Shown here piece after piece: positions 17,197 to 25,041 of a DNA stretch of 41,993 nt (position 1 is its first letter; every line of letters starts with the position of its first letter). Made by a program: the position numbers and the translations under genes. This DNA is from an uncultured Clostridia bacterium (GTDB lineage Bacteria > Bacillota > Clostridia > Oscillospirales > Acutalibacteraceae). The DNA lies in the NCBI GenBank assembly GCA_945948515.1, contig CAMFBH010000015.1:1-41993 (forward strand). Reading direction: 5' to 3'. The notes under the pieces were generated by a model. The model was not told the DNA's origin. It worked only from the letters and a program-made list of their open reading frames with translations, and did no database searches.

Positions 17197-18078
17197 TTAT
17201 GTTCTTTCTATATCTCTGTGATGAACGCTTACATTGTCCCAGCGTTTTTCAAAATGCGCCTTGAGCTTTTCGGCAAATGCAACGCTTCTGTGTTTTCCTC
17301 CGGTACAGCCTATGGCAAACACAATTTGGCTTTTGCCCTCTTTTATGTAGAGCGGATTTAAAAAATCAACCATATCTATAAGCCTTGCAAGCAAATCCTT
17401 AGACTCGTCAAAAGCAAAAACATAGTCGTAGACTTCCTTATCAAGCCCGGTTTTATTTCTGAGCTCCTCAACCCAATAAGGATTGGGCAAGCACCTAACA
17501 TCTATAACAAAATCCGCATTAGTCGGAATTCCGTACTTAAATCCGAAGGACAGGCAATGGATATTCATAATGCCTTTATCCGAACCGAGAACAATCTCGG
17601 TAAGGCGGCTTCTAAGCTGAGATGTTACAATATCGGTTGTATCAATAATATGGTTGGCATTTGAGCGCATTGTTCCGAGAAGCTCCTTCTCGGCTCTGAT
17701 GGCTTTTTCGAGATCTCCACTGAACTCTTCCGACAACGGATGCTTTCTTCTTGTTAAGCGGTAACGCTTAATCGCCTCTCTTGTTCTGATATCAAGATAG
17801 ATTATTTTAACGGTATAATCATGTTTTTTTAATATCGCCGTTTTCTCAAGAAGAACATCGAAATTTCTTGTTGCACGGATATCAACAACAACTGCGGACT
17901 TCGGATATTCGTCAGAAGTGCAAAGAACATTGATAAAATCTTCAATCAAAACAAGCGGAAGATTATCTATGCAATAATAGCCGAAATCCTCCAAAAAGCC
18001 CATTGCCGATGATTTACCCGCTCCCGACACTCCTGTTAAAATCACTAACTCTTTTTTCTCTTTTTTCTCTTTTTTCAT
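17197..18078 (-). CDS. rapZ: RNase adapter / nucleotide-binding protein RapZ (YvcJ family)
   Basis: RapZ-family proteins bind nucleotides; the E. coli member directs RNase E to the GlmZ small RNA to tune glucosamine-6-phosphate supply, while the Firmicute member (YvcJ) is a GTPase affecting competence. The 293-residue product has the Walker A GVSGAGKSS (about 15-23), a DIRATRNF segment, and the C-terminal GCTGGKHRSV. The ATG overlaps the murB stop (ATGA). The first ten codons are ATG followed by three copies of a 9-bp AAAAAAGAG repeat, giving KKEKKEKKE. Role here is inferred from family only. Confidence 0.94.
   Translation of the reverse strand: MKKEKKEKKELVILTGVSGAGKSSAMGFLEDFGYYCIDNLPLVLIEDFINVLCTSDEYPKSAVVVDIRATRNFDVLLEKTAILKKHDYTVKIIYLDIRTREAIKRYRLTRRKHPLSEEFSGDLEKAIRAEKELLGTMRSNANHIIDTTDIVTSQLRSRLTEIVLGSDKGIMNIHCLSFGFKYGIPTNADFVIDVRCLPNPYWVEELRNKTGLDKEVYDYVFAFDESKDLLARLIDMVDFLNPLYIKEGKSQIVFAIGCTGGKHRSVAFAEKLKAHFEKRWDNVSVHHRDIERT
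18049..18075 (-). repeat. Triple 9-bp tandem repeat at the rapZ N-terminus
   Basis: Immediately after the rapZ ATG come three perfect copies of AAAAAAGAG, each with a run of six A. They encode KKE three times. Whole-unit changes would keep the frame; slippage inside an A run would abolish RapZ. Confidence 0.85.
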
Positions 18079-18977
18079 CTTGTTACACGAATCTCCATTT
18101 CAAGTTCAACGCCTTTTTGGCTTTTTACTGTTTTTTTAATGCAGTCGCAAAGCTCTAAAACATCTTTACAGCTCGCATCGCCTGCGTTAATAACAAATCC
18201 TGCGTGCTTAGTGCTGACCTGTGCACCGCCCACGCGCTTTCCTTTGAGATTACATTCTTCAATAAGAGCTCCTGCAAAATATCCTTCGGGGCGCTTAAAT
18301 GTTGAGCCTGCGCTCGGATATTCAAGAGGCTGCTTTTCCTTTCTTTTTGAAAGAAGCTCCTCCATTTTGCTCTTAATTTCCTGCCGGCTTTTATCCTTGG
18401 CAAGCTTTAAATATAAACCCGTTATGATACAGCCGTTTGAATAATATGCGCTGTGTCGGTAGGAGAGGTTCATATCTTCTCCTTCAAGAAATCCCTTCTC
18501 TCCGTTTTTATCAATATGACTGCATTTAACTAAAACATCCTTCATTTCGCCGCCGTATGCACCGGCGTTCATAAAGGCCGCTCCGCCGCAGTTTCCGGGT
18601 ATGCCGTATGCAAATTCAAGGCCCGATAAGCCGTTTTCAAGTGCAAATCTGCAAAGCTTCATAAGGCTTGCACCAGCCTCGGCATACACAGTGCAATCGT
18701 CAACGAGCTCAATTTTGCTCATTTTTTTGCCGATAATCATTATCAATGCTTCAATATCTTCATCGCAAAAAAGCATATTGGATCCGTTTCCCATTATTAT
18801 GAGCCGAACTCCGTTTTCGTTTGCGCATTTCACAATTTCGGCAATCTGATTTTCGTTTTCGGGAAAAACAACAAGTCTTGCTTTACCGCCGATTTTAAAA
18901 GAGGTGTGATTCTTCATCGGCGCGTTTTCCGCATATTCGCAATTTATTCTTTTTGCAAGAGCAATTAATTTTTCCAA
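18075..18977 (-). CDS. murB: UDP-N-acetylmuramate dehydrogenase MurB
   Basis: MurB reduces UDP-N-acetylenolpyruvylglucosamine to UDP-N-acetylmuramate with NADPH and FAD, the second committed step to peptidoglycan, in the cytosol. The 300-residue protein has the FAD-binding GNGSNMLF and GIPGNCGGAAFMNAGAYGGE segments, SYRHSAYY, and the PSAGSTFKRP loop with the catalytic serine; EMEIR near the end contributes the glutamate. Length fits the short MurB type. It is 18 bp after glk and overlaps rapZ by four bases. Confidence 0.96.
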   Translation of the reverse strand: MEKLIALAKRINCEYAENAPMKNHTSFKIGGKARLVVFPENENQIAEIVKCANENGVRLIIMGNGSNMLFCDEDIEALIMIIGKKMSKIELVDDCTVYAEAGASLMKLCRFALENGLSGLEFAYGIPGNCGGAAFMNAGAYGGEMKDVLVKCSHIDKNGEKGFLEGEDMNLSYRHSAYYSNGCIITGLYLKLAKDKSRQEIKSKMEELLSKRKEKQPLEYPSAGSTFKRPEGYFAGALIEECNLKGKRVGGAQVSTKHAGFVINAGDASCKDVLELCDCIKKTVKSQKGVELEMEIRVTR

Positions 18978-18995
18978 AATATCACCGTTTGTTAA

Positions 18996-19961
18996 TTATT
19001 TTACTTTTCCGAGGATTGCGGCACCGATAACACCCGCATCGTTGCCAAGCTCGGCTTTAAGTATTTCTGTTTGAATTTTACTGTGTATTGAATAACGCTC
19101 TGCCTGGATATATCTGCGAAGCGGCTCCATAAGAGTTTCACCCTCATTGCAAATTCCTCCGCCTACACAGATTGCTTCCGGCTGAAGTGCGTTAACTATA
19201 TTGATAAGACCGCAGGCAACATAATTGATATATTTATCAACTACTTCTCTTCCTGCTATATCGCCTTTTCTCATTGCATCAAAAGCAGTTCTGCCGCTTA
19301 CCTTGCCCTCTTCCTCGGCAAGCTTGTGCATAACGCTTTTCGGATATTTTTCCATTGCGGCCTTTGTTTGTCTGATTAAAGCGGTTGCCGAAGCATAGGC
19401 CTCCCAACAGCCTTTTCTGCCGCAGGTGCATTTTTCTCCGTTTACCATAATTACCATATGGCCGCATTCACCGCCGGCATTGTTAACACCGTTAACTATT
19501 TTTCCGTCAACAATAATACCCGAGCCAACACCTGTTCCGAGTGTTACGGCAACGAAATCCTTTGCGCCGTTTCCGCAACCGGCATAAGCCTCGCCGAGTG
19601 CCGCACAGTTAGCATCATTTTCAATAAAAGCAGGCCTTCCGAGCCTTTCCTCAAGCATCTGCTTTGCAGGAACCATATCAAATGCAAGGTTATTTGCATA
19701 TTCGATAACACCATCTGAATTAATTGTTCCGGGTGAGCCCATACCAACATATTCAATATCATTCATTGTTAAGCCGGCATCTTCAACAGCCTTTCTGCAA
19801 ACCGTTGCAATATCATCGAAGATGTCTTCCGCCGGACGGGGTGCAGCCGTATCTGCTTTTGATTTTGAAATTATTTCATAGTCATCATTAACAACAGCTC
19901 CAACGATATTTGTTCCGCCGAGATCTATTCCGATTCTGTATTTTCTTAATTCTAAGCTCAT
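18996..19961 (-). CDS. glk: ROK-family glucokinase
   Basis: The enzyme phosphorylates glucose with ATP to glucose 6-phosphate in the cytosol. I start at the ATG at 19959-19961 (MSLELRKYRIGIDLGGTN), since AAGGAG lies six bases upstream; this gives 321 residues. The phosphate-binding IDLGGTN, the catalytic ENDAN segment and the ROK zinc motif CTCGRKGCWEAYAS are all visible. It is 30 bp after hprK. Together with the downstream GH31 enzyme it could feed glucose released inside the cell into glycolysis. Glucose specificity is by family similarity. Confidence 0.93.
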   Translation of the reverse strand: MSLELRKYRIGIDLGGTNIVGAVVNDDYEIISKSKADTAAPRPAEDIFDDIATVCRKAVEDAGLTMNDIEYVGMGSPGTINSDGVIEYANNLAFDMVPAKQMLEERLGRPAFIENDANCAALGEAYAGCGNGAKDFVAVTLGTGVGSGIIVDGKIVNGVNNAGGECGHMVIMVNGEKCTCGRKGCWEAYASATALIRQTKAAMEKYPKSVMHKLAEEEGKVSGRTAFDAMRKGDIAGREVVDKYINYVACGLINIVNALQPEAICVGGGICNEGETLMEPLRRYIQAERYSIHSKIQTEILKAELGNDAGVIGAAILGKVK

Positions 19962-19991
19962 AATTTTCTCCTTTGTTTTCTGCACTTATAT

Positions 19992-20957
19992 TTATGAGTT
20001 TTCCCATATTTCGAGCTCTTTGTCGTTAGGCTCAATATCTTCCATACCCAGAGAATGCATTAATTCTTTAGCGGCATTATATCCCATCTTTTTCTGACGG
20101 TTATTCATTGCCGCCGTTTCAATAATTATTGCAAGGTTTCTGCCGGGCTTTACGGGAACGGTTACAATCGGAACCTTAACATCAAGAATGTGCGTATATT
20201 CATTATCAAGACCGAGTCTGTCGTAGGCTTTTGTTGAATCCCACTGCTCAAGCCTTATAACCATATTGATTTTCTCGCTGTTCTTAACAGCACCCATACC
20301 GAAAATTCTTCTGGCATTAATTATTCCTATGCCTCTCAGCTCAATAAAATGGCGGATGTTATTCGGCGAGGCTCCCACAAGTGTGTTTTCACCTGTTTTT
20401 CTTATTTCAACTGCATCATCGGCAATAAGTCGGTGACCTCTCTTGATAAGCTCAACGGCCGCCTCCGATTTACCCGCACCCGATTCGCCTATAATCAGCA
20501 CGCCTTCGCCGTAAACCTCAACAAGAACTCCGTGCCTTGTGATTCGCGGCGCAAGCTCGCTGTTGAGATATGATATAAGCGTTGCAAGAAACGGTGATGT
20601 TTCCTCTTTGGTTCTTAAAAGCGGAACCTCATATTTTCTGCAAGCCTCAACAAAATAATCATCAACCCATAGTCCTCTTGTTACAACTGCCGCAGCGGGC
20701 TTAAGACTGAGCCAATATCCCAGCGCTTTGTTTCGGTCCTCACAGCTCATATTTTGAAGGAACGATATTTCGGTCCAACCTAAAATTTGAATTCTCAGCG
20801 GATCAAAAAAATCAACATATCCTGTTAAAACTATACCGGGTCTGTTTATTTCATTTGTTGTTATGAGAATATCCTTGGTATCTTTAGGAGTATATATAAT
20901 CTCCAAACCGTGCGACTGAATTATTTTATCAAGCGTAACGGAATAGCTTGCAGGCAT
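19992..20957 (-). CDS. hprK: HPr kinase/phosphorylase
   Basis: HprK phosphorylates HPr on Ser46 when fructose 1,6-bisphosphate and ATP are high and dephosphorylates it when phosphate is high, thereby driving CcpA-dependent carbon catabolite repression. The 321-residue protein has an N-terminal regulatory domain (1-130) and a kinase domain with RHGVLVEVYG (His142), the P-loop GESGAGKS (157-164), the ADD pair (180-181) and the family signature LRGIGIINARRIFG (208-221). AGGAGGG precedes the ATG. It is the first gene of the unit that runs to dnaE. Confidence 0.97.
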   Translation of the reverse strand: MPASYSVTLDKIIQSHGLEIIYTPKDTKDILITTNEINRPGIVLTGYVDFFDPLRIQILGWTEISFLQNMSCEDRNKALGYWLSLKPAAAVVTRGLWVDDYFVEACRKYEVPLLRTKEETSPFLATLISYLNSELAPRITRHGVLVEVYGEGVLIIGESGAGKSEAAVELIKRGHRLIADDAVEIRKTGENTLVGASPNNIRHFIELRGIGIINARRIFGMGAVKNSEKINMVIRLEQWDSTKAYDRLGLDNEYTHILDVKVPIVTVPVKPGRNLAIIIETAAMNNRQKKMGYNAAKELMHSLGMEDIEPNDKELEIWENS

Positions 20958-20986
20958 AATTCTCCCTCCTAAATTCAGTTAATGAT

Positions 20987-21016
20987 ATTATATAATAAGT
21001 ATAGCACAATAATCAA
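20987..21016 (-). promoter_or_regulatory. Promoter of the hprK operon
   Basis: TTGATT (21011-21016) and TATAAT (20987-20992) are 18 bp apart, about 30 bp before the hprK ATG. No further convincing promoter was seen before pfkA, so this one may serve all seven genes. Confidence 0.65.
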
Positions 21017-21061
21017 TAGATTTGTTTATTTTTTGTTTATTTAATTTCAATTTTTTGGGAA

Positions 21062-21090
21062 TTTACAAATCGAACAGTCTGTGCTATATT
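21062..21090 (+). promoter_or_regulatory. Promoter of the GT4 gene
   Basis: TTTACA (21062-21067) and TATATT (21085-21090) are 17 bp apart, 29 bp before the start codon. It is divergent from the hprK promoter, with about 45 bp between the two -35 boxes. Confidence 0.7.
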
Positions 21091-21119
21091 AATTGTAACA
21101 AACACACAGGAGATAAACC

Positions 21120-22304
21120 ATGAGCGACAAACTGAAGGTTGCAATAGGAACCGACGCTTTTCCCCCAACAATAGACGGTATTTCAAAAGTTGCCGAAAAC
21201 TATGCAAAATATATAAATAAAAATCACGGAGAAGCTGTTATCATAACTCCCAACTGTCCCAATGCCGAGGACTGGAAATACGACTATGAGATTTACAGAT
21301 ATAAAAGCTTCAGCTTCAGCAAAAAAGATGAATATATGGTTGGCTGGCCTTTCAAAGAACAATTCAGGCTTGATTTGAGAGCTAAAAACTTTGATATTCT
21401 TCACTCTCACTGCCCGCTCGCTTCCTCGTATTTTTTCAGGCTTGTATGTGAGGAGCAAAATGTTCCGACGGTTGCCACCTACCACACCAAATATGAATAT
21501 GATATTGAAACAAGAGTTCCGACTAAACCTTTTCAGGACTTTGCAAAGCGATTTATAACAAACAATCTCAATGCTGCCGACGAGGTTTGGGTTACGAGTG
21601 CAGGAACAGAGGAATCCCTTCGCCGTATAGGCTATAAGGGCGATTTCATTGTTATGCCAAACGGTGTTGATTTATCTAAGGGAAAAAGCTCCGAAGCCGC
21701 AATAGGAAATTTACGAGCAAAATACAAACTTAGGAGCGATGTTCCTACTCTTCTTTATGTGGGAAGAATGATGTGGTACAAAAATATCAAAATCATAATT
21801 GATGCCGCCGCAATTCTCAAAAGTCAGGGAAGAGATTTTCAGATTCTTATGCTCGGAATAGGTCCCGAGGAAAGTCAAATCCGAAGATATATCCGCCAAA
21901 AAGGGCTTACTCGCAGTTTTATTTTCACCGGAAAAATCCTTGACCGTGAACAGCTAAAAGCATTTTACTCAGCATCTGATTTACTTTTATTCCCCAGCAC
22001 ATTTGACACGAACGGTCTTGTTGTGCGCGAGGCAGCGGCTTGCTCACTTCCTGCCGTTTTGACAAGAAACAGCTGTGCGGCAGAGGGCGTTTCGGATTTC
22101 AAAACCGGATTTCTTGCTTCCGAAAATGCCCACGATTTTGCACTGCGTGTTGGACTTGTTATGGATAACAAGGAGCTCATTTCAAAAGTAGGTGCAAATG
22201 CGGCTAATGAAATCTATATATCGTGGGAAGATTCTGTTGCAAATGCTTACAATAGATACCAAACTGTAATAGAAAATTACAATAAAAAACTTAAAAATCG
22301 CTAA
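21120..22304 (+). CDS. GT4-family glycosyltransferase (diacylglycerol glucosyltransferase-like)
   Basis: The 394-residue GT-B enzyme starts MSDKLKVAIGTDAFPPTIDG. The N-terminal acceptor domain has the GTDAFPPTIDGISK and TYHTKYEYD segments that recall bacterial 1,2-diacylglycerol 3-glucosyltransferases; the C-terminal domain has PNGVDLS, YVGRM and the donor-site region DTNGLVVREAAACSLPAVL, where Asp stands for the first glutamate of the usual EX7E pair. The likely role is glycolipid synthesis at the inner face of the membrane, for example a lipoteichoic-acid anchor. The acceptor is inferred. AGGAG precedes the ATG, and the gene appears monocistronic. Confidence 0.82.
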   Translation: MSDKLKVAIGTDAFPPTIDGISKVAENYAKYINKNHGEAVIITPNCPNAEDWKYDYEIYRYKSFSFSKKDEYMVGWPFKEQFRLDLRAKNFDILHSHCPLASSYFFRLVCEEQNVPTVATYHTKYEYDIETRVPTKPFQDFAKRFITNNLNAADEVWVTSAGTEESLRRIGYKGDFIVMPNGVDLSKGKSSEAAIGNLRAKYKLRSDVPTLLYVGRMMWYKNIKIIIDAAAILKSQGRDFQILMLGIGPEESQIRRYIRQKGLTRSFIFTGKILDREQLKAFYSASDLLLFPSTFDTNGLVVREAAACSLPAVLTRNSCAAEGVSDFKTGFLASENAHDFALRVGLVMDNKELISKVGANAANEIYISWEDSVANAYNRYQTVIENYNKKLKNR

Positions 22305-22340
22305 AATCAGCCGTTTTTCATGGCTGTAAAGTAAAAACGC

Positions 22341-22369
22341 TTGCATTCTTCAATATATTGTGTTATAAT
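22341..22369 (+). promoter_or_regulatory. Promoter of nrdR
   Basis: TTGCAT (22341-22346) and a perfect TATAAT (22364-22369) are 17 bp apart, about 55 bp before the nrdR start. Confidence 0.75.
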
Positions 22370-22424
22370 TTTTAAAAATTCTTTTTAGACTTCTGCTTTT
22401 GTGCAGCTGCAAGGAGGAAAAATT

Positions 22425-22868
22425 ATGAAGTGCCCGTTTTGCGGATTCGGTGAAAGCAAGGTTATAGACTCCCGTCCGACTGATGAAAACGAACGCATTC
22501 GCAGAAGGCGTGAGTGTATCAACTGCTCAAAGCGCTTTACAACATACGAAGTTATTGAAGATGTTCCGATTATTGTAATAAAGAAGGATAAAAGCCGCGA
22601 GGTTTTTGATAGAAATAAAATTCTTAAAGGAATGCTTCGTGCATGCGGCAAGCGTCCCGTTACCGTTGCTGAGCTTGAAAATGCAATCAACGAGATTGAA
22701 GCTTCACTTCAAAGCGCTCTCGACAGAGAAGTTACAAGCGTCAGAATCGGCGAGCTAATTATGGACAAGCTCAAGGAAATAGACGAAGTTGCATATGTTA
22801 GATTTGCAAGCGTTTATAAAGAATTTGACAGTGCGGAGTCGTTCAGAGAAGAGCTCTCCAAGCTTTAA
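22425..22868 (+). CDS. nrdR: Transcriptional repressor NrdR
   Basis: NrdR represses ribonucleotide reductase genes in response to ATP/dATP. I start at the ATG at 22425 ([17 protein letters not shown]), with AAGGAGG upstream, giving 147 residues; the frame is open eight codons further but that stretch contains the ribosome binding site. The N-terminal zinc ribbon has CPFC and CINC (Cys3, 6, 31, 34), followed by an ATP-cone domain (about 48-138). No nrd gene or obvious NrdR box is near, so targets lie elsewhere. Confidence 0.97.
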   Translation: MKCPFCGFGESKVIDSRPTDENERIRRRRECINCSKRFTTYEVIEDVPIIVIKKDKSREVFDRNKILKGMLRACGKRPVTVAELENAINEIEASLQSALDREVTSVRIGELIMDKLKEIDEVAYVRFASVYKEFDSAESFREELSKL

Positions 22869-22886
22869 TCAAAGCAATATTAATCG

Positions 22887-22918
22887 GTGTCTGCTTTTAG
22901 GCAGACACTTTTTTGTTT
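22887..22918 (+). terminator. Intrinsic terminator of nrdR
   Basis: The 8-bp stem GTGTCTGC/GCAGACAC (22887-22894 and 22901-22908) is followed by TTTTTTG and more T. Confidence 0.92.
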
Positions 22919-22924
22919 TTTTAT

Positions 22925-22953
22925 TTGACTTACGGCAAAAAAGAATATAATAT
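22925..22953 (+). promoter_or_regulatory. Putative promoter of the MFS gene
   Basis: TTGACT (22925-22930) and TAATAT (22948-22953) are 17 bp apart; a perfect TATAAT overlaps at 22946-22951 with a shorter spacer. It begins just after the nrdR terminator. Confidence 0.5.
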
Positions 22954-22983
22954 ATATGAAGTATTTTATCGGAGAAATTTCTA

Positions 22984-24183
22984 ATGCAAAATAAAAATTA
23001 CAACAAAACTGTTAACGCCTGCTTTATGGCCTATATCGTTCAGGGTGTTATCAACTGCTTTCTGCCCCTTCTTTTCGTAACTTTTCAAAAGGAATTTAAC
23101 ATATCACTCGAGCAGATTGCATTTATAACAACTTTGAATTTCGGAATTCAATTTTTTATTGACCTTGTTACATCTGCACTTGCGGACAAGATAGGTTACA
23201 GGATTTCAATGATTGCGGCAAACGCAGCCGCCGCACTCGGTCTTGCAGGACTATCATTTATTCCGGATTTATTTAAAAACCACTATTCAGGAATTTTAAT
23301 TTGCGTTATTATTCAGGCAATCGGCGGCGGTCTTATCGAGGTTATTGTGAGCCCGCTTGTTGAAGCATGCACAACCAAGGACAATGAAGCAAAGATGAGC
23401 CTACTTCATTCCTTTTATTGCTGGGGAGCGGCAGGAGTTGTTCTTTTCAGCACAATATTTTTCTCAATTTTCAAAACGGAAAGCTGGCGTTATATCGCTC
23501 TTATTTGGGCGCTCCTTCCGGCGGCAACGGCAATTGTTTTTACCCGTGTACCCATTGCAAAGCTTGTGAAAAAAGGCGAAAAAAAGCTATCCTTCAAGCA
23601 GGTTGCTTCAAAAAAAATCTTTTATGTTCTTCTGCTTTTAATGATTTGCTCGGGCGCAACCGAAATTGCAATAGCTCAGTGGGCTTCGGCATTTGCCGAA
23701 ACAGGGCTTGGTATCTCAAAGGCCGCAGGAGATGTTGCAGGACCCATGGCTTTTGCAATTTTAATGGGGCTATGCAGAATGGGATACTCAAAGCTCAACA
23801 GTAAAATACCGCTTAAAACGGCAATGACCGTTTGCAGCCTGCTGTGCGTTATGGGTTATCTTATAATTTCCCTCTCTCCTGTTCCCGCAGTCAGCCTTGC
23901 AGGCTGTTGTTTATGCGGAGGCGCAGTCGGAATTCTATGGCCGGGCACAATCAGTATTGCAGCTAAAGAAATCAAAGGCGCGGGAACATCAATGTTCGGC
24001 TTTCTTGCCCTCGGCGGAGATATCGGCTGTACAATAGGACCGACACTCGTTGGCTTAGTTTCAAACAGCACGGGAGGAAGACTCCAAAACGGAATACTAA
24101 GTGCAATTATTTTCCCGGCAACCATGCTGATTGTTATGATTATTTTTTCAATAGTAAAAAGAGAAAAGAACACCGAAGAATAG
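22984..24183 (+). CDS. Major facilitator superfamily transporter
   Basis: The 399-residue protein is almost wholly hydrophobic with about twelve predicted membrane segments. After the second segment it has ALADKIGYR, the MFS loop motif with Asp-x-x-Gly. Gly/Pro-rich helices and a central basic loop (KLVKKGEKKLSFKQV, about 195-210) fit two six-helix halves. It recalls the sugar-permease-like branch, but the substrate cannot be assigned. It has its own promoter and ends in a bidirectional terminator. GGAG before the ATG serves as ribosome binding site. Confidence 0.85.
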   Translation: MQNKNYNKTVNACFMAYIVQGVINCFLPLLFVTFQKEFNISLEQIAFITTLNFGIQFFIDLVTSALADKIGYRISMIAANAAAALGLAGLSFIPDLFKNHYSGILICVIIQAIGGGLIEVIVSPLVEACTTKDNEAKMSLLHSFYCWGAAGVVLFSTIFFSIFKTESWRYIALIWALLPAATAIVFTRVPIAKLVKKGEKKLSFKQVASKKIFYVLLLLMICSGATEIAIAQWASAFAETGLGISKAAGDVAGPMAFAILMGLCRMGYSKLNSKIPLKTAMTVCSLLCVMGYLIISLSPVPAVSLAGCCLCGGAVGILWPGTISIAAKEIKGAGTSMFGFLALGGDIGCTIGPTLVGLVSNSTGGRLQNGILSAIIFPATMLIVMIIFSIVKREKNTEE

Positions 24184-24203
24184 TCTTCGGTGTTCTTTTT
24201 TGC
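24165..24203. terminator. Bidirectional terminator between the MFS and SCP2-like genes
   Basis: A stem of about 15 bp with GAACACCGAAGA/TCTTCGGTGTTC and a four-base loop is followed by T-runs on both strands. The MFS stop codon lies in the loop. It serves the convergent genes on either side. Confidence 0.9.
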
Positions 24204-24211
24204 TATGTATT

Positions 24212-24544
24212 TTATTTTTTAAGGAACTTAATTAATTCAAGCGCCTTGTCCATATCGCCGTCAACCTTAAGTTTGCCTGTTGTGAAAGCAACTACCGGAT
24301 CGAGCTTGCCGTTGATAAGCTTTAAGAGATTTGTTCCGTTCATAGTGAGAATTGCGTTACGGTCGTAATACTCATAAGGCTCAACATGAAGCTGACCGTC
24401 TTTGATTTCAACATAGAAAATGCCCTCAACCTTGCCCTCAATATTAAACTGATAAGCAAGAACTCCGGGTACAGATGAAACATCCACATCTTTAAATCTT
24501 TCGCGTACAGCTTCTACGAGAGATTCGTATGTCATTGCAGCCAT
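24212..24544 (-). CDS. SCP2-like (sterol-carrier-protein fold) small protein
   Basis: The 110-residue protein fits the SCP-2 sterol-transfer fold: an N-terminal helix (TYESLVEAVRERFKDVDV), a beta-sheet ending in a hydrophobic pocket region, and the typical ending LKVDGDMDKALELIKFLKK. In bacteria such single-domain proteins are thought to bind lipids or other hydrophobic ligands; the ligand is unknown. There is no signal peptide. GGAGG lies eight bases before the first ATG. It has its own promoter and a shared terminator. Confidence 0.82.
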   Translation of the reverse strand: MAAMTYESLVEAVRERFKDVDVSSVPGVLAYQFNIEGKVEGIFYVEIKDGQLHVEPYEYYDRNAILTMNGTNLLKLINGKLDPVVAFTTGKLKVDGDMDKALELIKFLKK

Positions 24545-24572
24545 TTATGTAGCCTCCTTTTAATTTTTTATT

Positions 24573-24601
24573 ATTATATCACAATGATATTTCTATTTCA
24601 A
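24573..24601 (-). promoter_or_regulatory. Promoter of the SCP2-like gene
   Basis: TTGAAA (24596-24601) and a perfect TATAAT (24573-24578) are 17 bp apart, in the gap after spoVAE. Confidence 0.75.
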
Positions 24602-24639
24602 CTATTATTTCACGACTATTTTTGGTCATTTTCAACAAA

Positions 24640-24993
24640 TTATTTGTCTTTAGGCTTCGTAACAAGCGCAACAATAAGTCCGGAGATGATGGCAACGGTC
24701 ACTCCACCCGCGCATGCGGTTAATCCTCCGGTTAAAACTCCGATAAATCCATCCTCTTTTATTGCCTCTCTAACACCTCTTGCAAGAGCGTTTCCAAAGC
24801 CGGTTAGCGGAACAGTTGCACCTGCGCCTGCAAAATCAACAAGCGGCTGATAAATTCCGAGTGCACCGAGAATTACTCCGATTACAACAAACGAAACGAG
24901 AATTCTTGCAGGAGTCATTTTTGTTAAATCAATCAAAAGCTGACCGATAACACATATTAATCCGCCCACAATAAATGCCTTTAAAAACATCAT
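24640..24993 (-). CDS. spoVAE: Stage V sporulation protein AE (SpoVAEb-type)
   Basis: SpoVA membrane proteins move calcium-dipicolinate into the forespore and out during germination. The 117-residue product has three or four membrane segments and the hallmark LVDFAGAGATVPLTGFGNAL near residues 51-70, matching SpoVAEb in length (about 116). The start is ATGATG at 24988-24993; either Met is possible. The only ribosome-binding-like bases (GGGTGAT) lie inside the 3' arm of the hairpin at 24994-25035, directly before the start. SpoVAC is encoded divergently about 0.9 kb away and SpoVAD is not seen. Expression in the forespore by sigma-G is expected from the family; I could not see a convincing sigma-G promoter. 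Confidence 0.92.
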   Translation of the reverse strand: MMFLKAFIVGGLICVIGQLLIDLTKMTPARILVSFVVIGVILGALGIYQPLVDFAGAGATVPLTGFGNALARGVREAIKEDGFIGVLTGGLTACAGGVTVAIISGLIVALVTKPKDK

Positions 24994-25035
24994 AAAAAAT
25001 CACCCGTTAGCATTATTTGCAGTAACGGGTGATTT
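24994..25035 (-). terminator. Hairpin terminator abutting the spoVAE start codon
   Basis: The perfect 13-bp stem AAATCACCCGTTA/TAACGGGTGATTT (arms 25023-25035 and 24997-25009) has a 13-base loop and ends in six T residues that run straight into the spoVAE ATG. It fits as the terminator of the ABC-ATPase gene, but its 3' arm also holds the likely spoVAE ribosome binding site. Confidence 0.85.
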
Positions 25036-25041
25036 ATTCCT

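Noticed and set aside
18049-18078. AAAAAAG heptamers in rapZ as a programmed -1 frameshift site
   Set aside because: The heptamers lie in the wrong phase for X XXY YYZ slippage, at the very start of the gene, and no alternative product would result.
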